A stretch of DNA of 8,029 nt from Spongiibacteraceae bacterium. GTDB lineage: Bacteria > Pseudomonadota > Gammaproteobacteria > Pseudomonadales > PIVM01. The notes under the pieces were generated by a model. The model saw nothing but the letters and a program-made list of their open reading frames with translations. It was not told where the DNA came from and made no database searches. The stretch covers positions 1 through 8,029 of the forward strand of contig JAUXDF010000125.1 in NCBI GenBank assembly GCA_030618505.1, written 5' to 3'. The position numbers were made by a program, and so were the translations under genes. Shown one piece after another: positions 1 through 6,395 of this stretch. The first letter of the stretch is position 1, and the number at the start of each line of letters is the position of its first letter.

Positions 1-530
1 TCCAGCGAGCACTCCGCCGAGTGCCCCCGGCGCAGAAATTCAAGATGCTCATTAAAAAAACTCTGCGTCCCCAACTCAACCAATAAATAGGTTTTTTCCG
101 CGGTTTCATTCAGCAAAGGGAACAGTCGCTCTGGCAGACAATCAGGGCGCGTACCAACCACCAGGCCATGCACATAATCCTCCGACAAAGCAATATCAAA
201 GCGCTCTTTAAGCACCGCAATCTTGTCCAGGGTATTGGTATAGGATTGGAAATACACCAGAAATTTATTGCTTTTCAAGCGCCGTGATACCAATTTACGA
301 TTGTGTTGTATCTGATCCAGTAACTCACGATCACGCTCGAGATGGTAGGCTGCAGAACCCCACTCATCACAAAAAATACAAGGTGGCACACCATCGTAAC
401 CACCCTGAGCAGGACACTGTTCCGCGATGCTTACAGAGATTTTTGCCGTTCGCTCACCAAATATTTTGCGGAAATACTGACTGATCGGATAATAACGACG
501 GCCATTCCAGGGAGTATCTGAATTTTTCAT
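1..530 (-). CDS. TIGR01212/YhcC-like radical SAM protein, N-terminal part (cut by window edge)
   Basis: Translating the minus strand from the ATG at 530-528 gives 176 codons open to the window edge. An in-frame TAA lies four codons upstream (540-542), so this is the first possible start. Three cysteines at residues 39, 51 and 54 form C-X11-C-X2-C, the unusual [4Fe-4S]-SAM ligand spacing of the TIGR01212/YhcC family rather than the usual CX3CX2C. Further family stretches follow: VYFQSYTNT near residue 92, GLVVGTRPDCLP near 122, and a LVELGTQS segment near 150. These align well with my memory of E. coli YhcC. The family is about 300 residues, so a bit under half is missing. The enzyme should be cytosolic and cleave S-adenosylmethionine, but its substrate is not established. 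The neighbouring gene at 813 is divergent. A 6-bp hairpin (533-548) sits directly before the start codon and no good Shine-Dalgarno site is visible. Confidence 0.88.
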   Translation of the reverse strand, partial: MKNSDTPWNGRRYYPISQYFRKIFGERTAKISVSIAEQCPAQGGYDGVPPCIFCDEWGSAAYHLERDRELLDQIQHNRKLVSRRLKSNKFLVYFQSYTNTLDKIAVLKERFDIALSEDYVHGLVVGTRPDCLPERLFPLLNETAEKTYLLVELGTQSFFNEHLEFLRRGHSAECSL

Positions 531-532
531 GC

Positions 533-548
533 GGCGATCTTAATCGCC
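533..548 (-). promoter_or_regulatory. small hairpin just upstream of the radical SAM start codon
   Basis: GGCGAT and ATCGCC form a perfect 6-bp stem with a 4-base loop, read on the minus strand, two bases before the ATG. The only purine-rich candidate ribosome site, AAGG, overlaps the 5' side of the stem. The hairpin could mask the site or bring it closer to the start. It is short enough to be chance. Confidence 0.3.
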
Positions 549-702
549 TTTGCGAAAAAGTACCAGCTCTGTCATAAACAATTACCCCGGCTGGTTATTA
601 TGGATATTTCCATCCCGGGAGTGGGTGTACTCGAAGTAATTCGCCAGCCTCGCTCCAAGTAGATGGCATTAAAAATACCGGGATTCAGAATCTATCAGAA
701 TG

Positions 703-730
703 CGCAATTAGCAAATCGTTGCGTTTTTTT
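703..730 (+). terminator. possible leader hairpin with T-run upstream of the ferredoxin fusion gene
   Basis: CGCAA (703-707) pairs with TTGCG (719-723), followed directly by seven T residues (724-730). This has the form of a weak intrinsic terminator on the plus strand. No plus-strand gene lies before it in the window, and the next one starts at 813, so if real it would act within the leader of the ferredoxin fusion gene. The stem is only 5 bp and the loop 11 nt. The rest of 531-812 shows no convincing gene or consensus promoter. Confidence 0.25.
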
Positions 731-812
731 GCTCTACGTATTAACTTGCTCACTCCCTGCAATCTTACAACTATTTTTCAGTCACCTTTAATTTTTGACG
801 GATATTTTCTTT

Positions 813-1799
813 ATGGCAGAGCTTAATTTTCTCAATAAGACCTATACCGTAGACGACTACGATACCGTGCTAAACACGCTGTTAAAAAATGGCCACGCCG
901 TACCCAACGCATGCCGCGGAGGCCATTGCCATTCCTGTTTAATGAGGGCAACGTCCGGGCAACCAATGCCCTTTTCACAACTTGGGCTAGATCCCTCGCT
1001 GGTTGAGGAGGGCTACTTCCTGGCTTGTCAATGTATGATCTATGCGGATATTAATGTTTGTGTTCCCGACAAGGATAAACGCACGCGCTTCACGGCAATG
1101 GTGGCAGAAAAAACCCAGCTCTCCGACCAAGTAGTTCGCCTGCGACTCCAACCTGCTCGTGATTTTGCCTACAAGGCTGGACAATACCTAACCCTTAGTA
1201 ATACTGATGGTATTTCGGAAGATTATCCCGTTGCCAGCATTCACCTCGAAGATGCCTTGATGGAATTTCATATCAGCAAAGATGGCAACAAAAAACTGGA
1301 TCACTATATATTTGAGCAACTTGACGAAAATGATGCACTTGAGGTGCAGACGGCCTTTACCGAGTATCACTACCAGCAGCAATACAGCACTGAAGATTTG
1401 TTATTGATTGCCTGCGATGCAGATTTGGCAGGTGCCTATGGACTGCTTCGTGAAGCACTGCATTTACAACACCAGGGTAACATTCATTTGTTGCACATTC
1501 AGCGGACGCCTTCATCGCGTTACCTCATGGCAGAAATATCCGAACTCAATAAAGAGCAAGGCAAGGTTCATTTTACAGAGCTAGCGATAAGCGCGGGTAC
1601 ACAGGACGATGATATCAACAGCATGCTGCAAGAAATATTAAATGGCCTTGAAAACCTCAATAACAGCCGCTGCTTTTTATGGTTCGACCATAACAACGAA
1701 GATCAGTCTGAGCCTAACAACAAAATGGCAAGCAACATCAGCGAACGACTAAAAGATATGCTAGATGACGAGAATCAACTCATCACCATGAAAGCTTAA
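813..1799 (+). CDS. [2Fe-2S] ferredoxin / ferredoxin-reductase-like fusion with degenerate flavin and NAD(P) motifs
   Basis: The start is taken at ATG 813 (328 aa), with a weak GACGGA site 10 nt upstream; an in-frame TTG at 795 has no ribosome site. Residues 1-85 form a plant-type ferredoxin: Cys34, Cys39 and Cys42 (CRGGHCHSC) plus Cys72 in GYFLACQ, the standard C-X4-C-X2-C-Xn-C cluster ligands. From about residue 90 the chain follows the layout of ferredoxin-NAD(P)H reductases such as phenol hydroxylase or CDP-6-deoxyglucoseen reductase components, with AGQYLTL kept at 122-128. The flavin motif RxYS is replaced by EDYPVAS (136-142), the GP-G loop by QTAFTEYH (179-186), and the nucleotide motif GGTGxAP by ACDADLAGAY (200-209). 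The C-terminal cysteine-glycine motif is not recognisable. The ferredoxin part is therefore firm, whereas flavin and pyridine nucleotide binding are doubtful. The natural electron partner cannot be read from the neighbours. A hairpin follows the stop. Confidence 0.85.
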   Translation: MAELNFLNKTYTVDDYDTVLNTLLKNGHAVPNACRGGHCHSCLMRATSGQPMPFSQLGLDPSLVEEGYFLACQCMIYADINVCVPDKDKRTRFTAMVAEKTQLSDQVVRLRLQPARDFAYKAGQYLTLSNTDGISEDYPVASIHLEDALMEFHISKDGNKKLDHYIFEQLDENDALEVQTAFTEYHYQQQYSTEDLLLIACDADLAGAYGLLREALHLQHQGNIHLLHIQRTPSSRYLMAEISELNKEQGKVHFTELAISAGTQDDDINSMLQEILNGLENLNNSRCFLWFDHNNEDQSEPNNKMASNISERLKDMLDDENQLITMKA

Positions 1800-1814
1800 G
1801 TCTATTCCATCGCC

Positions 1815-1850
1815 ATTAAGACCACTAAAACAAGCTCTGGTGGTCTTAAT
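1815..1850 (+). terminator. 11-bp inverted repeat after the ferredoxin fusion gene, probable terminator
   Basis: ATTAAGACCAC (1815-1825) and GTGGTCTTAAT (1840-1850) are perfect inverted repeats with a 14-base loop, 15 bases past the stop codon. There is no long T-run after it, only the A/T-rich outer part of the stem, so it may stop transcription weakly or protect the 3' end of the messenger. Confidence 0.55.
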
Positions 1851-2149
1851 TCAAGCCGATTTCAAACCAAGCGCTATATATGGCTAAGAGCCGTTAAAGC
1901 AGCCTTCTATCATTTCTCTATAAGCCGATAAAAACCATAACTTTTACGCATATACCCACCCTACAGCGCAGACCATCAATTCACCATAAGCCCCTGTAAT
2001 ATCTCACGAATACCCTGGCAGCACAGCAAGCCATCAGATACTGATGAGATCAACACCTGGCCCTTCAACGAATTTAGCTCCTTTGGCAATAATCAGTCCT
2101 CGCGTTTACTGCTAAAATTAACCTATTCATATTGGGGGAATTTAAAACC
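1851..2149. other. intergenic region before the EAL-HDOD gene
   Basis: No open reading frame with coding character, RNA gene or repeat is apparent here. The right part should hold the promoter of the next gene. The best pair I see is TTGGCA (2083-2088) with TTTACT (2105-2110), 16-bp spacing, or a lone TAAAAT at 2113-2118; both are weak matches. Confidence 0.4.
2134..2140 (+). promoter_or_regulatory. ribosome binding site that decides the TTG start of the EAL-HDOD gene
   Basis: GGGGGAA lies 9 bases before the TTG at 2150. The upstream in-frame TTG at 2132 overlaps this site and so cannot use it. The downstream start also makes the protein begin MAQAKTLFARQ, close to the usual N-terminus of YuxH-type proteins. 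Confidence 0.6.
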
Positions 2150-3373
2150 TTGGCTCAAGCAAAAACACTTTTCGCTCGACAGTCTATCTATGACAGCTCA
2201 ATGAATGTCGTCGCCTACGAGTTATTATTTCGCTCCGGCACCGAGCAGCAGGCCAATTTCAGCAATGGTGACATTGCCACCTCCAACGTTATTCTTAACG
2301 CCTTCACCGAACTACCCGCACGCGACATTCTCGAGGGAAAACCCACCTTTATCAATTTTTGTCACACCATGCTGGATGCTCCCTTACTGATCGACAACCA
2401 GCAGCTGGTGGTGGAAGTTCTCGAGGGGGTGATCCCGAACGATAAAACCCTTGATGCTTTAAAAAAACTCAAATCCGAAGGTTACGCTATTGCTCTGGAC
2501 GATTATGTTTACAAACCCTCGGATCATCAACTACTCGAACTGGCTGACATCATTAAATTTGATATATTGGCGCTAGGCATGGATGAAACTTTCAGCCAGC
2601 TGCAAAATCTCAAACAATATAACCTGACCTTGCTGGCTGAGAAAGTTGAAAACCACGATATCTTTGATCAATGCAAAAACCTTGGCTTTGCACTTTTTCA
2701 AGGGCATTTTCTTTCCAAACCACGCACCATTAGAGGCACAAAGATTGACGCCGACCAGCAGAATGTCATGCGCCTGGTATCTACACTGCAGAAAAAAGAC
2801 GTTGAATTTCACGAGATAGAAGAGCTAATCAGCACCCACGCGATATTGTCCTATAAGGTATTACGTCTAATCAATTCCGCTGCCTTTGGCATGCCAAGAA
2901 AAATAGACTCCATCCAGCAAGCGATCACCCTACTCGGACTGGATAAAATTCGCAACTGGGCCAGCCTGCTAGCACTTAGCACGCTGCCATCAAAACCGAA
3001 AGCTTTATGCATGAATACCCTGGTGAGAAGCCATATGGCACAAATGCTTGCCGATGGCTTGAGCGACAGCAAACTGAATTGCGAAAGCATGTTTAGCGCC
3101 GGCATGATCTCAACGATGGATGCCTTTCTTGATCAACCCTTGAAGAAAGTGATTGCCTCCCTCAGTCTCAGCAAAGAGTTAAGTGATGTCATTCTCTCTC
3201 ATGAAGGTCTCGCCGGACTCATTCTAAAAACGGCCATTTGTTTTGAAAAAGCAGATTTTGCCAATGTCGACTGGCAGGCACTGCAACAGCAAGGCCTGGA
3301 TAGTGAAAAGATATATGAAGTCTATGTCGACAGCATTCGCTGGGCTGCCGACACTATCAAACAGCTTTGGTAA
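2150..3373 (+). CDS. EAL-HDOD (YuxH/COG3434-type) signal transduction protein
   Basis: This is a 407-residue cytosolic protein with no signal peptide or membrane segment. Residues 5-195 form a divergent EAL domain beginning FARQSIYD...VAYELLFR, the hallmark opening of YuxH-type proteins. Several positions that bind metal or c-di-GMP in active EAL enzymes appear kept: Glu24 (ELL), Asn69 (FINF), Glu89 or Glu92, Asp117-Asp118, Lys136 (IIKFD), Glu164/Glu167 and Gln184-Gly185. The loop DFGxGYSS is lost, with DDYVYKPS at 117-124 in its place. Residues 200-390 form an HDOD domain, recognisable from LSYKVLRLINSAAFG (233-247) and the QAITLLGLDKIRNW stretch. HDOD domains resemble HD phosphohydrolases without the metal site and act in signalling. 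No gene for a sensor, response regulator or diguanylate cyclase is adjacent, so its input is unknown. I infer a c-di-GMP-responsive or protein-binding role rather than a proven phosphodiesterase. The start is TTG. Confidence 0.88.
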   Translation: MAQAKTLFARQSIYDSSMNVVAYELLFRSGTEQQANFSNGDIATSNVILNAFTELPARDILEGKPTFINFCHTMLDAPLLIDNQQLVVEVLEGVIPNDKTLDALKKLKSEGYAIALDDYVYKPSDHQLLELADIIKFDILALGMDETFSQLQNLKQYNLTLLAEKVENHDIFDQCKNLGFALFQGHFLSKPRTIRGTKIDADQQNVMRLVSTLQKKDVEFHEIEELISTHAILSYKVLRLINSAAFGMPRKIDSIQQAITLLGLDKIRNWASLLALSTLPSKPKALCMNTLVRSHMAQMLADGLSDSKLNCESMFSAGMISTMDAFLDQPLKKVIASLSLSKELSDVILSHEGLAGLILKTAICFEKADFANVDWQALQQQGLDSEKIYEVYVDSIRWAADTIKQLW

Positions 3374-3657
3374 GCACTATTTAAATGGAAGAGCCAACAC
3401 TCTTGTCTCTGGCGCCAGGCAATGGCCCTGATCACAAGCTTGTAAGGTTATTTTTATCCTTAATAGCCTAATCTTACTCTTCTTCCCCTGCACTTTTACA
3501 ACACCCTTAATTTCTGTTTGTTTAAGATATTAATCATTGTGCTTGTCGAAAGGCTCTGGATTCACTTGAAGCTTTTTTATAAAAAGACCACTATAGATCG
3601 CCACAGGCCCACTATAATAGTTAGCACACTTCTAACTTCAGCGTGCGCCAAAAATTT
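3374..3657. other. intergenic region between the EAL-HDOD gene and the ligase, left part
   Basis: I see no credible gene here; a 65-codon frame at 3518-3715 has no ribosome site, runs into the palindromic repeat and has unlike-protein composition. Small dyads are present: AAGAG/CTCTT (3389-3404), the perfect palindrome CTGGCGCCAG (3409-3418) and TAAGG/CCTTA (3443-3462). The first two together may form the 3' end of the EAL-HDOD transcript, although no T-run follows. Confidence 0.4.
3613..3618 (+). promoter_or_regulatory. candidate -10 element for the acyl-CoA ligase
   Basis: TATAAT is a perfect sigma-70 -10 hexamer. No good -35 hexamer stands 16-18 bases upstream, so the promoter may need an activator or may be chance in A/T-rich DNA. 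If used, transcription would start near 3625, and the messenger would carry the palindromic repeat at 3658-3733 in a leader of about 190 bases. Confidence 0.35.
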
Positions 3658-3733
3658 CGTCATTCCGGCAGTCTTTTGGCCGGAATCCAGCTTTAACAGT
3701 CTGGATCCCCGATAAAACACTTCGGGGATGACG
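3658..3733. repeat. cloverleaf-like palindromic repeat (CGTCATTCC type)
   Basis: Outer arms CGTCA (3658-3662) and TGACG (3729-3733) enclose three hairpins: TTCCGGC/GCCGGAA (3663-3669 with 3679-3685), CCAG/CTGG (3687-3690 with 3701-3704) and TCCCCG/CGGGGA (3706-3711 with 3723-3728). The ends resemble a class of palindromic repeats, with CGTCATTCC-type arms and an internal CCAG/CTGG, that I recall from many proteobacterial intergenic regions. There is no coding sequence, so it would be a non-autonomous element. It ends 80 bases before the ligase start. Confidence 0.75.
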
Positions 3734-3813
3734 TGCTTTCACGCATAGGATGTAACTCGCTGAATAAGTTACGCACAATTAATAAAAGCAGTTGCACAAA
3801 TAAGGTGATAACA

Positions 3814-5433
3814 ATGCTCGGTTTAATGATGGATAGTCCGCTTTTGATCAGCTCTATTATGAAACATGCTGAGCGCCTTTATGGTGATAGCGAAATCGTC
3901 TCAATCACCCACGACCATGCCCTGCACCGCTACAACTACCGCCAGGCTTTTGCACGCTGCCGCCAGTTGGCCAATGCTATGGCAGAGTTGGGTATTCAAC
4001 AAGGGGATGTGATCGGCACCTTGGCCTGGAACGACTTTCGCCACTTTGAGCTCTATTATGCCAGCTCCTGCTCCGGCGCCGTTTGTCACACCATTAACCC
4101 ACGCCTGTTTGCCGAGCAGCTGGAATACATCATCAACCACGCTGAAGACCAGTGGCTGTTTAGCGACCCGATGTTTGTACCCCTGCTGGAAAAATTATTA
4201 CCGAGCATTCCAAATATAAAAGGTTTTGTCATTCTTAGCGACGAAGCCCATATGCCAGAAACCAGCCTGCCTAATGTGTATTGCTACGAAACCTTACTCG
4301 CCAAACAATCGGATAAATTTGACTGGCCCGAACTTGATGAACGCACCGCATCTGTCATCTGCTATACCTCCGGCACCACCGGCAACCCCAAAGGTGTGGT
4401 CTACAACCACCGCAGTACTATCTTGCACGCCTACGCACTGATTATGCCCGACGCCCTGTGCCTGTCCCAGCGCGACAGCCTGCTCTCGGTGGTACCAATG
4501 TTTCATGTCAACGCCTGGGGCACGCCCTATGCCGCGCCAATAACGGGAGCCAAGCTGGTATTACCAGGGCCGCATATGGCCAATGGCGAATCACTGACTA
4601 ACTTGATGAATTCGGAAAAAGTCACTATCTCGGCGGGGGTTCCCACGATCTGGCAGGCCTTGTTGCAATACCTGCGCGATAGCGGACGCACCCTTGATAC
4701 CGTCAAACGACTAATCGTTGGTGGCGCAGCCTGCCCGCTCTCCATTATGGAAGAGTTTGAAGAGCACCATAATGTTTATGTCCACGCCGCCTGGGGCATG
4801 ACAGAAATGAGCCCGCTGGGCAGCGTCAACACCATGAAAGAAGATCCCGCCTCACTGCCTGTAGAGGTATTTAGCAAGCAACGCCTAAAGGCTGGCAGAG
4901 CGGTTTTTGGTGTTGAGATGAAGATTGTCGACGATGACAATAGAGAATTGCCCTGGGACGGTGAGGCCTTTGGCTCCCTCAAAGTCCGCGGCCCCTGGGT
5001 CTGCAGTGAATACCTTAAACATGATAAACCAGCCCTGGATAACAACGGCTGGTTTGATACCGGCGACATCGCTACCATCACCCACGACGGCTATATGCAG
5101 ATTACCGATCGCTCCAAAGATGTGATCAAATCCGGTGGCGAATGGATCAGCTCAATCGACCTGGAAAACGCCGCCATCGGCCATCCCAAAGTGGCACAGG
5201 CAGCAGTTATCGGCGTGCCGGACCCCAAATGGACCGAACGCCCCCTGCTGCTTGTTGTTCGCCAGGCAGGCGAAGAACTCAGCAAGGAAGAAATACTCGG
5301 CTGGCTGGAGGGAAAAGTGGCTAGTTGGTGGATTCCAGAGGATGCTGTATTTGTTGATGAACTGCCCATGACAGCAACAGGCAAGGTGAGCAAAAAAGAT
5401 CTTCGTCAACAGTTTAAGGAATATAGTTACTGA
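3814..5433 (+). CDS. AlkK-like medium/long-chain fatty acyl-CoA ligase (AMP-forming)
   Basis: The start is ATG 3814 (539 aa), with AAGGTGA at 3802-3808 as ribosome site; the frame stays open back to GTG 3733, but that start lies in the palindromic repeat. The protein opens MLGLMMDSPLLISS, closely matching Pseudomonas AlkK (MLGQMM...). Adenylate-forming motifs are complete: YTSGTTGNPKG (184-194, phosphate loop), VPMFHVNAWGTPY around 229-241, HAAWGMTE (324-331), DTGD (415-418), DRSKDVIKSGGEWIS (434-448, hinge and CoA-binding region) and Lys524 in TATGKVSKKD, the lysine needed for adenylation. It should convert a fatty acid, ATP and CoA to acyl-CoA, AMP and pyrophosphate in the cytosol, feeding beta-oxidation. 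Chain length preference cannot be read with certainty; related enzymes can also take methylthiopropionate (DmdB) or cinnamate-like acids. No beta-oxidation or alkane gene is adjacent. A convergent cytochrome gene follows. Confidence 0.92.
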   Translation: MLGLMMDSPLLISSIMKHAERLYGDSEIVSITHDHALHRYNYRQAFARCRQLANAMAELGIQQGDVIGTLAWNDFRHFELYYASSCSGAVCHTINPRLFAEQLEYIINHAEDQWLFSDPMFVPLLEKLLPSIPNIKGFVILSDEAHMPETSLPNVYCYETLLAKQSDKFDWPELDERTASVICYTSGTTGNPKGVVYNHRSTILHAYALIMPDALCLSQRDSLLSVVPMFHVNAWGTPYAAPITGAKLVLPGPHMANGESLTNLMNSEKVTISAGVPTIWQALLQYLRDSGRTLDTVKRLIVGGAACPLSIMEEFEEHHNVYVHAAWGMTEMSPLGSVNTMKEDPASLPVEVFSKQRLKAGRAVFGVEMKIVDDDNRELPWDGEAFGSLKVRGPWVCSEYLKHDKPALDNNGWFDTGDIATITHDGYMQITDRSKDVIKSGGEWISSIDLENAAIGHPKVAQAAVIGVPDPKWTERPLLLVVRQAGEELSKEEILGWLEGKVASWWIPEDAVFVDELPMTATGKVSKKDLRQQFKEYSY

Positions 5434-5442
5434 TAGCGCTAT
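5433..5442. repeat. perfect 10-bp palindrome at the ligase stop codon
   Basis: ATAGCGCTAT overlaps the last base of the ligase TGA stop. A further CGCTA at 5447-5451 could pair with TAGCG, giving two mutually exclusive foldings. No T-run follows, so this is at most a weak terminator or a binding site. Confidence 0.25.
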
Positions 5443-5458
5443 AGCCGCTAGCTCATAG

Positions 5459-5502
5459 AAAAAAATGACCCGGAGCTGCGAACAACTCGAAATGAGTCAT
5501 TT
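5459..5502 (-). terminator. intrinsic terminator for the cytochrome c gene
   Basis: Read on the minus strand, AAATGAC (5502-5496) pairs with GTCATTT (5469-5463), and the strand continues into a T-run made by the seven A residues at 5459-5465. The loop contains a second stem, GAGCTG with CAACTC, closed by a CGAA tetraloop (one mismatch). It lies about 60 bases past the cytochrome stop codon at 5562. On the plus strand it could also serve the ligase, but there the T-run is missing. Confidence 0.55.
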
Positions 5503-5532
5503 ACGCCTTAGCTGTCATAAAACATGCCGGCT

Positions 5533-5570
5533 GTAGGGTGCGGCTCCCGCACCAATGGTCATTAGTGCGA
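5533..5570. repeat. GTGCGG-type palindromic repeat, short copy
   Basis: GGTGCGG (5537-5543) and CCGCACC (5547-5553) form a tight 7-bp hairpin with a 3-base loop. The 21 bases at 5533-5553 match 7976-7996 at 18 positions in the same orientation, so this is a dispersed repeat. The sequence that follows (CACCAATGGTCATT) also resembles the reverse complement of the right arm at the window end. The repeat reaches the last codons of the cytochrome gene. Confidence 0.6.
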
Positions 5571-6227
5571 TAATAGCCGAATATAACTCACCAAAGCCTC
5601 AACTTCACTGCGACTTAATATGCCCTCCCATGCAGGCATATACTTTCCCTGCCCATTAAGAATACTAACCACCAATTCGTCATTACTAAAACGATTGGTC
5701 TCATTAGGATTGGAATGATCCATCGGTAACATTCCGACCAGACTCGTCATAATACCGTCGCCCTCACCATATTCACCGTGGCATACCTGACAGTACTGCT
5801 GGTACAACTTCAAACCGTCAACCGGATCGCCCATCAATCCATGCTTGGAACTACTAAGAAAACGCAGATAAGCAATTAGCGAATCCAGCTGTTTATCACT
5901 AAAAATATCTTTCCATTCAGGCATTGAATCACTGATTATATTGTGGCGATCACGCCCGGTAATGGTCTGGCGCCCCACGCCGGTAATAATTTTCTTAAGT
6001 ACGGTATCACTACGTGCTCTGATGGTAGTGGTAAGATCAGCGGGAGATATTTTCAGGCGCTTTGCCAAAGGCCCAGCTCCCTTGCCATCAAGGCCATGGC
6101 ATAATTGACAATAGGAAACAAACAAGCGCCTTCCCTCATAGGCCTGGGTCGGTTCTGCCGATACACAAAATGCTGCACTTTGAAAACCAAACAAGATAAG
6201 CAAGGCAATAATTTTTTTATTCATCAT
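5562..6227 (-). CDS. periplasmic di-haem cytochrome c
   Basis: The product has 221 residues. Residues 1-24 are a typical signal peptide (MMNKK, hydrophobic stretch, VSA-E cleavage); Phe before Cys21 argues against a lipoprotein. Two c-type haem sites follow: CQLCH (40-44) and CQVCH (146-150), each opening an alpha-helical cytochrome domain. Likely axial methionines are Met102 (MPEW) and Met197 (MPAW), one per domain, so the pattern is a tandem duplication as in c4-like or cytochrome cbb3/alternative-complex electron carriers. The ribosome site AAGGAG precedes the ATG at 6227 by about 6 bases; the next codon is also ATG. The role would be electron transfer in the periplasm, with partners unknown: no oxidase, dehydrogenase or haem-lyase gene is adjacent. 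A possible Fnr/Anr-like box lies about 50 bases upstream. A palindromic repeat and a terminator follow the stop. Confidence 0.92.
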   Translation of the reverse strand: MMNKKIIALLILFGFQSAAFCVSAEPTQAYEGRRLFVSYCQLCHGLDGKGAGPLAKRLKISPADLTTTIRARSDTVLKKIITGVGRQTITGRDRHNIISDSMPEWKDIFSDKQLDSLIAYLRFLSSSKHGLMGDPVDGLKLYQQYCQVCHGEYGEGDGIMTSLVGMLPMDHSNPNETNRFSNDELVVSILNGQGKYMPAWEGILSRSEVEALVSYIRLLSH

Positions 6228-6268
6228 TACTTCTCCTTAGGCAAGTCGCATCTAATGAAGCAAAAAAA

Positions 6269-6282
6269 GTAATCCAAATCAA
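6269..6282 (-). promoter_or_regulatory. possible Fnr/Anr-like box upstream of the cytochrome c gene
   Basis: The minus strand reads TTGATTTGGATTAC. Against the consensus TTGAT-N4-ATCAA, the first half is perfect and the second matches at three of five positions. It is centred about 48 bases before the cytochrome start codon, but no convincing -10 hexamer stands at the matching distance. Confidence 0.25.
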
Positions 6283-6365
6283 CTTAAGCATAGCACTGAA
6301 GCTAAAAGGAGGACTTAATAATCTGAGATGATTGCATTTCAGCTAAGGCTATGGGTATAACAAAG

Positions 6366-6395
6366 AAAAAAAGTATGCCGACAAATACCTTTTTT
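6366..6395. terminator. A/T-rich hairpin with A-run and T-run, possible two-way terminator
   Basis: GTAT (6373-6376) pairs with ATAC (6385-6388), and after one mismatch the A-run (6366-6371) pairs with the T-run (6390-6395). Read on the minus strand it could end a trmO transcript that continues through the MITE-like element. The G/C part of the stem is very small, so this is tentative. Confidence 0.3.

Noticed and set aside
284..484. Open frame of 66 codons on the plus strand
   Set aside because: It lies antisense to the radical SAM gene, whose protein has clear family motifs; the frame has no ribosome site and no recognisable product.
795..812. TTG at 795 as the start of the ferredoxin fusion
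   Set aside because: There is no ribosome site before it, and ferredoxin domains of this type start close to the first beta strand, as given by ATG 813.
3518..3715. 65-codon frame in the intergenic region
   Set aside because: It has no ribosome site, runs into the palindromic repeat and shows no family resemblance.
3658..3733. The cloverleaf fold as a tRNA gene
   Set aside because: The arms are only 4-7 bp and in the wrong proportions, the conserved T-loop and D-loop bases are absent, and there is no sensible anticodon arm; it is a palindromic repeat.
3733..3813. N-terminal extension of the acyl-CoA ligase from GTG 3733
   Set aside because: The GTG overlaps the palindromic repeat, has no ribosome site, and AlkK-like proteins begin at the MLG sequence encoded from 3814, which has a good AAGGTGA site.
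4776..5081. 101-codon minus-strand frame within the ligase
   Set aside because: It is a shadow of the ligase, whose motifs are complete across this region.
3814..5433. The ligase and the di-haem cytochrome as parts of one alkane or fatty acid system
   Set aside because: They are convergent, separated by a terminator, and no alkane hydroxylase, rubredoxin or beta-oxidation gene is present to support a link.
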